Below, piece after piece: positions 7,741 to 15,880 of a stretch of 26,847 bases of DNA. The notes beneath the pieces were generated by a model. That model was not told where the DNA came from and made no database searches. It worked only from the letters and a program-made list of their open reading frames with translations. Every line of letters begins with the position of its first letter. Position 1 is the stretch's first letter. Source of the DNA: JBGTIS01 sp041745535. GTDB lineage: Bacteria; Bacteroidota; Bacteroidia; Cytophagales; Cyclobacteriaceae. The position numbers and the translations under genes were made by a program. The stretch spans positions 1-26,847 of the forward strand of contig JBGTIS010000119.1 of NCBI GenBank assembly GCA_041745535.1, in the 5' to 3' direction.

Positions 7741-8056
7741 ACCGCAAAGGGTTGGGAGCGGGAAGGCTATAAAAGGAAACCCAGCTTGAGCTTGAAGGTT
7801 TTATAACCTCCTAAAATTGACAGGTTTTGAGCTGCCCCGCTATCGCAACTATCCACTGTTAACATTCCGCGAAAACAGAATGACCCTGACCTACATCAGG
7901 ATTGAGGTCCAGTTTTGAAAGAGAGCTTGACTCGGTATTGTTTTATTGTTGAAGTTAGAAAACAAGTCCAAAACTCAAGTGGGTATCTCCATTGCAAACA
8001 TACGATTTACCTTTTAAAACATAAAACGTAAAAGGGTAGTATGTAAGAAATTTCGA
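7741..8056. other. Intergenic stretch without recognisable gene
   Basis: These 316 bases lie between the trp promoter region and the end of the serine hydrolase gene. I found no frame resembling a protein and no strong terminator. A short inverted repeat (CCTGA and TCAGG, about 7885-7900) is the only structure, and it is probably chance. Confidence 0.5.
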
Positions 8057-9364
8057 TTAATAATAAGTAAGCGCGAAAAGATCCTGCTCTGGCCAGTCGT
8101 TCACCTTAGCGAAATAATTCTCCATAATCCAGTTGATGCGGCCGTTGAAGCTGCCACTTCTGCGGTTGCTGGTGTTGGTAATGGCTACCCAGGAGATGCC
8201 ATTATCTTTACGCTTCAGAATGGCAGAGGTGCCGGCCAGTGTTCCGGTACGCCACCAGGTTCCCTGACTGATGCCCCGCCAGCCATACGGATGGCCCGTT
8301 TCCGGTGCGGTCATGGCCAGCAGCGATTGGTTCGATAATATGTCGGGCGTATCTTTAAAGCCATCTACAGCCGTTAAAAATCGAAGTAAGTCAGCGGATG
8401 TTGCCAGCCACCCACCAGCAGCCCCCATGGCTTCAATATCAAAACCACAGTACGTACTGGGCACGCTTTCACCTGTTCCATAGCAGGATAATCTCAGATT
8501 ATTAGGCGTATCGTCGTAATAAGTGGCTTCATTCTCTACCTGATCTTCCATGCGCGATTTGGCAAGCTGCATGCTGGTGATGCCCAATGGATAAAGAATA
8601 GCAGATTGTACATAACCTTCATAACTCATGTCGGTTAATGCTTCAATTACTTTCCCTAAAATACTGTAGCCAAAGTTTGAATAATCGTAATAGGTGCCAG
8701 GGCGGTAAGGCAAACTGTTCGACAATACAAATGAGATAATACCATCCAAACCTACCGGAAGCGGCACGCTTAATGACGAAACCACTCTTTCGTTGATGAA
8801 CATAGGATCGCCAAAAGTACGCTTACTCCAACCTGCTGTATGGTTCAGTAAATGTTCAATGGTAATTTCTTCATAACGTTTGTGGGTAATTACATCGTAA
8901 ATGCCACCATGTAAAATGCCCTTTTCGCCAAATACCTGGCTGTCTAGTGTAATCTTCCCATCCTCAATCAGTTTCATAATGGCTACCGCTGTAATCAGTT
9001 TCGACACGCTGCCGATGCGCATCAGGTGATACGGTTGTAGGGTAGTTTCCATTTCTCGATTGGCATGTCCGAAACCCTTAGTATAAACCAGTTTGCCATC
9101 TTTTACAATACCTACTGACAAGCCTTCCAGCCTTTGCGATTGCACAAATTTTTCTAATTCTTCATCCAGACTTTTGAATTTCTCCAGATCAGAGTAACCA
9201 TTCGTAAGTTTATTAACTTTTTTTATTTTGATTTCAATATTGCCCAACGCAATGCTGCTATCGGCGATAGAAAATGGCACACCGAAGTAGATGAGCATAA
9301 AAAAGCTAAAGTATTTGATCGAAAATTTTTGATACGCTGTACTGATCAGGTTTTTTAATCGCAT
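8057..9364 (-). CDS. Serine hydrolase, beta-lactamase/penicillin-binding-protein fold (class C-like)
   Basis: This 435-residue exported protein belongs to the beta-lactamase superfamily (PF00144), which includes class C lactamases, D-aminopeptidases and esterases. The nucleophile motif SxxK is SVSK at 119-122, the second motif is YSN at 228-230, and a WRTGTLAGTS segment near residue 373 supplies the third (KTG/HxG-like) motif. A hydrophobic stretch at about residues 16-34 (KYFSFFMLIYFGVPFSIA) is a signal peptide or membrane anchor after a basic N-terminus. It should act in the periplasm. True beta-lactamase activity cannot be assumed, since most family members in Bacteroidota are peptidases or esterases of unknown substrate. 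It appears to be a single-gene unit. Confidence 0.88.
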   Translation of the reverse strand: MRLKNLISTAYQKFSIKYFSFFMLIYFGVPFSIADSSIALGNIEIKIKKVNKLTNGYSDLEKFKSLDEELEKFVQSQRLEGLSVGIVKDGKLVYTKGFGHANREMETTLQPYHLMRIGSVSKLITAVAIMKLIEDGKITLDSQVFGEKGILHGGIYDVITHKRYEEITIEHLLNHTAGWSKRTFGDPMFINERVVSSLSVPLPVGLDGIISFVLSNSLPYRPGTYYDYSNFGYSILGKVIEALTDMSYEGYVQSAILYPLGITSMQLAKSRMEDQVENEATYYDDTPNNLRLSCYGTGESVPSTYCGFDIEAMGAAGGWLATSADLLRFLTAVDGFKDTPDILSNQSLLAMTAPETGHPYGWRGISQGTWWRTGTLAGTSAILKRKDNGISWVAITNTSNRRSGSFNGRINWIMENYFAKVNDWPEQDLFALTYY

Positions 9365-9427
9365 AACTTAAGGTTGTAATTAAAAAGTTTTGAGTTTTCA
9401 AAAGCAAAACAAAATAGTTTGCCAGCG

Positions 9428-9463
9428 GTTAAGTTGTGTAATTTTTCAGAACTTCAACTTAAC
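9428..9463. repeat. Inverted repeat upstream of the serine hydrolase gene
   Basis: GTTAAGTTG (9428-9436) and CAACTTAAC (9455-9463) are perfect inverted copies separated by 18 bases. A weaker copy of the left half (TTAAGGTTGTAATT) sits at about 9368-9381 next to the start codon. This could be an operator, but no regulator is linked. Confidence 0.4.
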
Positions 9464-9467
9464 GTTC

Positions 9468-9583
9468 TTACAAAGAATTTATTCAGTAAATAGTTCCAAA
9501 AGCCAGCAAAAATATGGCTTATTTTTAAGCGAGTCAAAGGCTATAACGCATTTACCTTATATTGTGTAAAACATTCTTTGTAA
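9468..9583. repeat. 116-bp segment bounded by an 11-bp inverted repeat
   Basis: TTACAAAGAAT (9468-9478) is the exact reverse complement of ATTCTTTGTAA (9573-9583). An inner hairpin (AAGCCA and TGGCTT, near 9500-9520) lies within. The size and ends recall a miniature inverted-repeat element, but I see no target-site duplication and cannot test copy number. Confidence 0.35.
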
Positions 9584-9633
9584 AGTATTACTTTTCAATA
9601 GATTAGTAAAATAAAACCGCGATTTGTAACCTA

Positions 9634-9983
9634 CTATTCTGTTTTATTTAAATCAAGTCCTTCATAGTATTTTAGGTCATTGTTTTTCCTGGATTTTACG
9701 TAATAAGTTATTTGCCCCACGTGGTAGGAAAAATGCGCTGCCACATGCATCAGAATGCCGATTCGGGTTTCTTCAAATCCCTGTACTTTATGTTTTCCAA
9801 ATGTTTTCCAAGTAAGGCGGCTGGCTCCAGCTTATCAAGTAAGATTTCTACCGCTTTCATTAAATTTCCCACACTTACCGTTTCCGCATTGGGCCTGTAC
9901 CAGATTTCCTCTAAAGAAAGCTGATTGAGGCATTTCCTGATGCGGGGTACTGATTCAAAACCCGCATCAACCCTGCAAGCCAA
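9634..9983 (-). pseudogene. Broken DinB/DUF1572 family gene
   Basis: The minus-strand frame from about 9983 gives a DinB_2/DUF1572-like N-terminus (VPRIRKCLNQLSLEEIWYRP, then NAETVSVGNL). It jumps straight to MKAVEILLDKLEPAALLGKH. About 40 residues that normally separate these parts are missing, including the first conserved His region. At 9790-9811 the 11-bp sequence ATGTTTTCCAA is present twice in tandem, which shifts the frame. The C-terminus continues in another frame as KVQGFEETRIGILMHVAAHF then SYHVGQITYYV, ending at TAG (9634-9636). No good ATG is present at the 5' end. The family are small metal-dependent four-helix proteins, often thiol transferases; this copy must be non-functional. 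Confidence 0.82.
9790..9811. repeat. Perfect 11-bp tandem duplication in the DinB remnant
   Basis: ATGTTTTCCAA occurs at 9790-9800 and again at 9801-9811. Removing one copy restores the frame LLGKH-KVQGFEE expected of the family, so the duplication is the frameshift lesion. Confidence 0.85.
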
Positions 9984-10186
9984 AATATTGGGTAATTTTT
10001 AAACTTTAATGCTTTAATTTGATAAGAATATCAATTTTTAAAAGTAATAAATAAATTTTGCGAAAATGAAGAAATAAAATTGAGAATTATCTTATGCAGG
10101 CTTTTGCGAATTCACAAGAGAAAACCATATTTTTTTATTAGATATCCGCAATTTGACATGCATACAAAAGAAATATCAGTAGCTAT

Positions 10187-10650
10187 ATGCTCAAAACCGA
10201 AAGACAAAAACTAATTCTGGAAGAACTTGGTTTGTACAATCGATTGAAGTCTGTCACACTGGGCAAAAAGTTTTCTGTTTCGGAGGATACCCGCAACCTG
10301 AACGAACTTACCCTTAGCGGTAATCTGAAGAAAGTACATGGCGGAGCGGTTTCGTTATCCTATTTCCCCAGTTTTAAAAAAAGGGAAGTAGAGGAAATTC
10401 ATATTAAACACCTGATCGCGAAAAAAGCGGTTAGTTTAATCAAAAGCGGGCAGGTACTGAAACCATTATCAAAAAGGCAATTATCAACTCGTCGCACCGG
10501 GTGGCTTCGCTGGTAATTTCCAAAAAGCTTAATACCACGCAATCCTATAAGGTGTGTGAACTCAATCAGGTGGACGTATTGGTTACCGATTTTGATAATA
10601 CAGACCCACGCCTGCAGGCTTATGTTAAGAAAGGAATAGAAGTATTATAG
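10187..10650 (+). pseudogene. Broken DeoR/GlpR-type transcriptional regulator gene
   Basis: The N-terminus (MLKTERQKLILEEL, then NLKKVHGGAVSLSYFPSFKK) is a DeoR winged-helix regulator of sugar metabolism. Two lesions are visible. In the recognition helix the usual SEDTIRRDLNEL is shortened to SEDTRNLNEL. After KKAVSLIKSGQV (near 10455) homology jumps to another frame that reads ETIIKKAIINSSHRVASLVI, then QSYKVCELNQVDVLVTDFD, then AYVKKGIEVL with TAG at 10648-10650. Those last segments are the normal DeoR C-terminus, so roughly 110 residues of the sugar-phosphate sensor domain have been deleted and the frame shifted. The gene could at best make a short DNA-binding fragment with a damaged helix. 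Confidence 0.85.
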
Positions 10651-10786
10651 GTACTTCCTGGTAATGCTATCCGGCATGAAGATTTCATACATTTCTGTAA
10701 TTGTTTCTTATTTTTGGAAATAGTTTTACATACCGTGCCGGTATTATTTAAATAATTATTGCTTTTATACTTATTTATTGCATTTT

Positions 10787-10811
10787 TATACAAATTTTGC
10801 AAAATTGTATA
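10787..10811. promoter_or_regulatory. Palindrome, possible operator
   Basis: TATACAA-a-TTTTGCAAAA-TTGTATA is a nearly perfect palindrome with one extra A in the left arm. It lies 26 bases upstream of the -33 element proposed for the CRTAC1-like gene, a position suited to a regulator. The adjacent DeoR gene is dead, so its binding protein is unknown. Confidence 0.4.
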
Positions 10812-10836
10812 CAGGTAGCATGGAGTACCCCACCAG

Positions 10837-10868
10837 TTGCTGCCTATGAAATTGGTACTTTAAATTTG
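10837..10868 (+). promoter_or_regulatory. Putative promoter of the CRTAC1-haloperoxidase operon
   Basis: TTG (10837-10839) and a perfect TAAATTTG (10861-10868) are 21 bases apart, within the range used by Bacteroidota. The 5' leader would be about 170 bases to the preferred start codon. Confidence 0.5.
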
Positions 10869-11046
10869 TTTTAACGCGAATAATATGATGGGAAAGTTGA
10901 AGGTTATAGCAGTACCTACCAATTTTTAGTTCCTTAGAGAGAAGTGATGCCGGAAAATGAAGAAAGCTCAACATATTCCTTACGTTTCCACACAAAATGG
11001 GCCTGGTTCTTTTTTATGGAACTCTATCTATCAATTTCAGTATTTT

Positions 11047-14000
11047 ATGAATAAAACATGTGAACAAGTGAGGCGAAAATTAAACACTGAAATTTTTCTG
11101 AAAATACCCCTGATGCTATTATGCGCTACGCTGCTCGGCTCAGCCTGCCCGAAAGAAGAGCAGCTTTTTCAACTGCTTTCTTCCCGAAAAACCGGGATCA
11201 ATTTCAGTAACCGGCTTATCGAGAATGAAAATTCTAATATTCTGAAATACGAATATTTTTATAATGGCGGAGGCGTAGCCGTAGGCGATATCAACAACGA
11301 TGGCCTCGACGATATTTTCTTTACTGCCAACATGGAACCCAATCAGCTGTATCTGAATGAGGGAAACATGAAATTCAAAGATATTACAAAAACCAGTGGC
11401 GTGGCTGGCAAACCCAATAGCTGGACCACCGGCGTTACCATGACCGACATTAATGGCGATGGCCTGCTGGATATTTATGTGTGTTATTCGGGCAAAGGGA
11501 ACCCCGAATCGCGCGGGAATGAACTGTACGTAAACCAGGGCAACCTTCAGTTTAAGGAAGAAGCAGCCCGGTATGGCCTAGACGATAATTCGCACAGCAC
11601 CCAGGCCCTGTTTTTCGATTATGATAAAGATGGCGATTACGATATGTATTTGCTCAATCATAACATCAAAGTAATTTATGAAATAGAATTTGACCAGGTA
11701 AAAAATACCCGTGATCAGTATGCCGGTGATAAATTTTATGAAAATCAGAACGGTCATTTTGTCGACATCAGTGAAAAAGCAGGTATCAAAGGCAGTCCGC
11801 TGGGCTTTGGGTTAGGACTGGCCGTAGCCGATGTGAATGGCGATGGCTGGCAGGATATTTATGTGTCTAATGACTACACCGAAGCCGATTACCTGTACAT
11901 CAACAATGGTATTGGCCCGGATGGACATGCCACGTTCACTGATCGGCTTACCGATTACTTTCAGCATATTTCTCATTTTTCCATGGGCTCTGATATTTCA
12001 GATATGAACAACGATGGCATGCCCGATATTTTTACCCTGGACATGCTGCCCAGCGACAACCACCGGCAGAAATTATTATATGGCCCTGATAATTATGAAG
12101 AATATGCCCTGATGGTGATCAATGGGTTTTACCATCAGAACATGCGGAATATGTTGCAGATGAACAATGCCAATGGCTCGTTTAGCGAAATCGGACAACT
12201 GGCCGGTATTTCCAACACCGACTGGAGTTGGTCGCCTTTGTTTGCCGATTATGACAACGACGGATGGAAAGACCTGTTTGTAACCAATGGGTATTACCGC
12301 GACTATACCAACCGCGATTTTCTGAAATACAAAGGCGATTATTACTTTCAGGCAGCCCTGAACAAGCAAAAAGCCGATACTTTTCAGTTGGTGAATACCA
12401 TGACTTCCACGCCGCTGCACAATTTCATATTCCAGAATAATAAAAACCTGACTTTTGAGGATATGAGCGCCTGCTGGGGTTTTGAAGACCTTACCTTTTC
12501 CAGTGGTTCTGCCTACAGCGATCTGGACAACGATGGTGACCTGGATCTGGTTGTCAGCAACCTGAATGAAAGGGCTTCTGTGTATCAGAATATGACGCGG
12601 GAAAAGTATCCTGAAAAGAATTTCCTGCAAATTGACCTGAAAGGAGCTGGAAAAAACAGTCTGGCTTTGGGCAGCAAAGTATTTGTGTATACCCCGGATG
12701 GAAATACTCCGGATGGCACGCAGTTTTATGAGCAAATGCTTACCCGTGGCTTTCAGTCATCGTTAAGCAGGCGGATTCATTTCGGTATGGGCAGTCACCA
12801 AACGATAGATTCTGTAAAAGTAATATGGCTGTCGGGTGCTACTCAGGTTGTGAAGAATGTAAAGGCCAATCAGGTTTTGGAAATTGTGGAGGAACCGAAA
12901 GCTGTGCAGCCATATCAGCCATTGGTCAGCCATCAGAAGGATACTATTTTTACAAAAGTACCATCGCCCATTGCTTACCAGCATCAGGAATATCCCTTCA
13001 ACGACTTTAAGCGGCAGCCCCTGCTCATGACCATGCTGACCACCTGTGGCCCTATAATGGCGCTGGGCGATATCAATGGTGATGGCATGGAGGATGTTTT
13101 TGCAGGCGCCTCCAAAGAAAGCATCGGAAAAATATTTCTGCAATCAGGCAATGGCGGTTTTAAAGAAACTGCCCAGGCTTTTACCTATACCGATGAGTTT
13201 AGTACCGATGCTGACGCGCTGTTTTTTGATGCTGATGGCGATGGCGATCAGGACCTGTACATTGCCAGTGGCGGGTACCAGGATTATAATCCGCACGACC
13301 TAGTTTTGCAGGACCGGTTGTATCTGAATGATGGCAAAGGTGCTTTCTCAATAGCTGCCGATGCACTGCCACCCATGCTGGTGAGTAAATCCTGTGTAAA
13401 ATCCTGCGATTTTGACCACGATGGTGATATGGATTTGTTTGTGGGTGGTCGGGTAATTCCCGGGGAATATCCCAGGGCACCGGAAAGCTTTTTGCTGCAG
13501 AATGATGGCACCGGACATTTTACCAATGTGATCGCCTCGGCCATGGCTGAACTGCGACAGTCGGGTATGGTGACCGATGCGGCCTGGATCGACCTGGATG
13601 ACGACCAACTGGAGGAACTGGTGGTAGTGGGAGAGTTTATGCCCATTATGGTTTTCAAAAATAAGGGTGCCGGCAGTTTTACTAATGCGACAAGCGATTA
13701 TTTCGACCAACCCCTTAGCGGAATGTGGTGCCGGTTGCTGGCAGATGATTTCGACAAAGATGGCGATCTGGATATTATTGCCGGTAACTTTGGGCTGAAC
13801 TCGCAGTTAAAAGCCAGTGAGAAAGAACCGCTCAACCTGGTTTACAAAGACTTTGACAACAATGGTTCCGTTGATCCTATTCTCACTTATTATATAGAGG
13901 GTACTCCCTATCCGTTTGCCGGTCGTGATGAATTGCTGGACCAGGTCTATAGCCTGCGCAAAAAGTTTACTTCCTATGCTTCCTATGCCGATGCCAGGCT

Positions 14001-14454
14001 GGAGGATATTTTTTCGCAGGAAGAACTAAAGGACGCTAAAATCCTACAGGCCAATACGCTGGAAACTATCTACCTGGAAAATAAAAATAACAAGCTGGTA
14101 CAACATGACCTTCCTGTGGAAGCTCAGTTTGCGCCCGTGTATGCCATCACTTCGCTGGATTACAACCAGGATGGTCATATGGATGTAATACTGGCGGGTA
14201 ACCAGAGTTCTATCCGAATCAGAATGGGCGTAATGGATGCCAACTATGGTACTTTACTGGAAGGTGATGGCGAAGGAAACTTTAAATATGTACCGCAGGC
14301 CCAGTCCGGGTTCGATTTTAGAGGCGATGTGAAGTCGCTTAAAAATATTAATTTGAAAAATGAATCGTTTCTGTTAGTAGGGATCAACAATATGGGCATT
14401 GAGGCTTATAAGCTTAGAAAAAATGAGATGATTAATTCCAAAATTGATAAATAA
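11047..14454 (+). CDS. CRTAC1-like exported protein with FG-GAP/VCBS repeats and an ASPIC/UnbV domain
   Basis: From the ATG at 11047 the protein has about 1135 residues. A basic N-terminus is followed by a hydrophobic segment (IFLKIPLMLLCATLLGSAC), a signal peptide with a weak lipobox-like Cys. An in-frame ATG at 10957 would put this segment too far inside. The body is a beta-propeller-like chain of calcium-binding loops of the form DxNxDGxxD: GDINNDGLDD, TDINGDGLLD, FDYDKDGDYD, ADVNGDGWQD, SDMNNDGMPD, ADYDNDGWKD and SDLDNDGDLD. An ASPIC/UnbV segment follows (LALGSKVFVYTPDG, RRIHFGMG, VKVIWLSGATQ), then a second set of loops (GDINGDGMED, FDADGDGDQD, CDFDHDGDMD, DDFDKDGDLD, LDYNQDGHMD). It probably binds ligands at the cell surface or periplasm. 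It is cotranscribed with the haloperoxidase-like gene 32 bases downstream. No lesion is seen. Confidence 0.9.
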   Translation: MNKTCEQVRRKLNTEIFLKIPLMLLCATLLGSACPKEEQLFQLLSSRKTGINFSNRLIENENSNILKYEYFYNGGGVAVGDINNDGLDDIFFTANMEPNQLYLNEGNMKFKDITKTSGVAGKPNSWTTGVTMTDINGDGLLDIYVCYSGKGNPESRGNELYVNQGNLQFKEEAARYGLDDNSHSTQALFFDYDKDGDYDMYLLNHNIKVIYEIEFDQVKNTRDQYAGDKFYENQNGHFVDISEKAGIKGSPLGFGLGLAVADVNGDGWQDIYVSNDYTEADYLYINNGIGPDGHATFTDRLTDYFQHISHFSMGSDISDMNNDGMPDIFTLDMLPSDNHRQKLLYGPDNYEEYALMVINGFYHQNMRNMLQMNNANGSFSEIGQLAGISNTDWSWSPLFADYDNDGWKDLFVTNGYYRDYTNRDFLKYKGDYYFQAALNKQKADTFQLVNTMTSTPLHNFIFQNNKNLTFEDMSACWGFEDLTFSSGSAYSDLDNDGDLDLVVSNLNERASVYQNMTREKYPEKNFLQIDLKGAGKNSLALGSKVFVYTPDGNTPDGTQFYEQMLTRGFQSSLSRRIHFGMGSHQTIDSVKVIWLSGATQVVKNVKANQVLEIVEEPKAVQPYQPLVSHQKDTIFTKVPSPIAYQHQEYPFNDFKRQPLLMTMLTTCGPIMALGDINGDGMEDVFAGASKESIGKIFLQSGNGGFKETAQAFTYTDEFSTDADALFFDADGDGDQDLYIASGGYQDYNPHDLVLQDRLYLNDGKGAFSIAADALPPMLVSKSCVKSCDFDHDGDMDLFVGGRVIPGEYPRAPESFLLQNDGTGHFTNVIASAMAELRQSGMVTDAAWIDLDDDQLEELVVVGEFMPIMVFKNKGAGSFTNATSDYFDQPLSGMWCRLLADDFDKDGDLDIIAGNFGLNSQLKASEKEPLNLVYKDFDNNGSVDPILTYYIEGTPYPFAGRDELLDQVYSLRKKFTSYASYADARLEDIFSQEELKDAKILQANTLETIYLENKNNKLVQHDLPVEAQFAPVYAITSLDYNQDGHMDVILAGNQSSIRIRMGVMDANYGTLLEGDGEGNFKYVPQAQSGFDFRGDVKSLKNINLKNESFLLVGINNMGIEAYKLRKNEMINSKIDK

Positions 14455-14486
14455 ATACAGACTAACTTGCATCAAGTCTTTCAAAT

Positions 14487-15833
14487 ATGCTGAATTATAC
14501 ATTAATACGTAATATTCTTGCCGCGCTGATTTTTGTGGTTTCACTTAGAGCCAGTGCTGAAACTACGTCAAACCCGCAAAAAGCGAATGAATTTGCCAAA
14601 CATATTTTCGATATCTCCCAGGTATTGTTACACGATGTGGTGAATCCGCCCGCGGCCAGCCGGTTTTATGCTTATTCTTTGCTGGGAGCGTATATGGTGG
14701 TATTGAATGAAAATAATAAATTACCCGATTTTCTGAAGAAATTTAAAGAACCGCTGGTTATTGACATGCCTTTGGTGCCCAAACATTTTGAAGAAGCGTT
14801 CTGTGCCAATTATGCCATGCTGGAGGTTGGGAAACATATTATCCCCTCTGGTTACCTGTTAGCAGACAAACAAACGGCTTATATCCAATCTTACAAAAAG
14901 CGACACCGAATTAGTAAAAAGGTAATGGAGGAAAATATTGGATATGCCACTTTGGTAGCCGAGCAGGTAGTAAATTATGCCAAAACAGACGGTTACTCCA
15001 GGCTTAGTACCTTCACACGGTATACGCCCAAAAGAGAAGAAGGGCACTGGTATCCCACACCGCCTACCTATATTTCGGCTATAGAACCTAACTGGATAAC
15101 CATTAGACCTTTTTTTATGGATTCGGCCAGTCAGTTTGTACCCAATCCACCGGCACCTTACGATCTGGACAAAAGCAGCAGTTTTTACCAGCAAACCATG
15201 GAGGTCTACGAATCGGTAAAAAGCAATGACGCGGAACGCAGGGAAATTGCCAATTTCTGGGATTGTAATCCTTTCGCGGTCACCTATTCGGGCCATATGG
15301 CCATTGGGTTAAAGAAAATTTCCCCAGGCGGGCATTGGATCGGTATTACTGGCATCGCCTGCGAAAAAGCGGGTATTTCTCTGGATTCTACCGTGCTGAT
15401 TCATACCCTGGTAGCGCTTACCCTGTACGATGCTTTTATCAGTTGCTGGCACGAGAAATACCGCAGCAATCGGATACGCCCCGAATCTGTGATTAACCGT
15501 AATATCGACAAAGCCTGGAAGCCTATTTTACAAACGCCCCCTTTTCCTGAATACACCAGTGGGCATAGTGTAGTTTCCAGTGCCAGTGCCGTGGTGCTTA
15601 CCAATTTCCTGGGCGATAATTTTTCTTTTGAAGATTCATCGGAAGTATATTTCGGATTGCCGGTCAGGAATTTCACGTCTTTCTACCAGGCTTCTGACGA
15701 AGCTGCTATTTCCCGGTTGTATGGCGGTATTCATTTCAGAGATGCCATTGAAGAAGGTGTTACACAGGGCCGTGCCATTGGAAACCATATCCTCAGAAGA
15801 GTTTTTCCGGAAACTTCACTGAAAACGGAATAG
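14487..15833 (+). CDS. PAP2 / vanadium-dependent haloperoxidase-like protein
   Basis: This 448-residue protein starts with a signal peptide (hydrophobic to about residue 24, AxA at 22-24). It has the full signature of the PAP2 phosphatase and vanadium haloperoxidase superfamily: K324-x6-R331-P332 (KYRSNRIRP), S358-G359-H360 (YTSGHS) and SRLYGGIHFRD with S409, R410, H416 and D420. These residues hold vanadate or phosphate and include the two histidines of catalysis. The long N-terminal helical part favours the haloperoxidase group over small PAP2 phosphatases. Whether it oxidises halides or removes phosphate cannot be decided from sequence. It directly follows the CRTAC1-like gene, a pairing I recall as recurrent in Bacteroidota, and should act outside the inner membrane. 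Confidence 0.88.
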   Translation: MLNYTLIRNILAALIFVVSLRASAETTSNPQKANEFAKHIFDISQVLLHDVVNPPAASRFYAYSLLGAYMVVLNENNKLPDFLKKFKEPLVIDMPLVPKHFEEAFCANYAMLEVGKHIIPSGYLLADKQTAYIQSYKKRHRISKKVMEENIGYATLVAEQVVNYAKTDGYSRLSTFTRYTPKREEGHWYPTPPTYISAIEPNWITIRPFFMDSASQFVPNPPAPYDLDKSSSFYQQTMEVYESVKSNDAERREIANFWDCNPFAVTYSGHMAIGLKKISPGGHWIGITGIACEKAGISLDSTVLIHTLVALTLYDAFISCWHEKYRSNRIRPESVINRNIDKAWKPILQTPPFPEYTSGHSVVSSASAVVLTNFLGDNFSFEDSSEVYFGLPVRNFTSFYQASDEAAISRLYGGIHFRDAIEEGVTQGRAIGNHILRRVFPETSLKTE

Positions 15834-15837
15834 CATG

Positions 15838-15854
15838 AAAAAAGGCACCCTTTT
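15838..15854. terminator. Weak terminator-like hairpin between convergent genes
   Basis: AAAAGG (15840-15845) and CCTTTT (15849-15854) pair around a CAC loop, with A-rich and T-rich flanks. The stem is short, so this is only a tentative terminator for the 47-base gap between the haloperoxidase-like gene and the susD remnant. Confidence 0.35.
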
Positions 15855-15880
15855 ACTATTTCCAATTATCAAAATCTTAT

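Noticed and set aside
10187..10516. DeoR frame taken as a complete 109-residue regulator
   Set aside because: The last 18 or so residues are out-of-frame sequence, and the true C-terminus continues in another frame to 10650.
10620..10995. Minus-strand frames of 60-69 codons between the DeoR remnant and the CRTAC1 gene
   Set aside because: They are Asn/Lys/Tyr-rich frames in A+T-rich intergenic DNA with no homology, and one crosses the predicted promoter.
12076..12735. 219-codon minus-strand frame opposite the CRTAC1-like gene
   Set aside because: It is a shadow of a strongly supported plus-strand gene with repeated Asp/Asn/Gly codons, and its protein matches no family I know.
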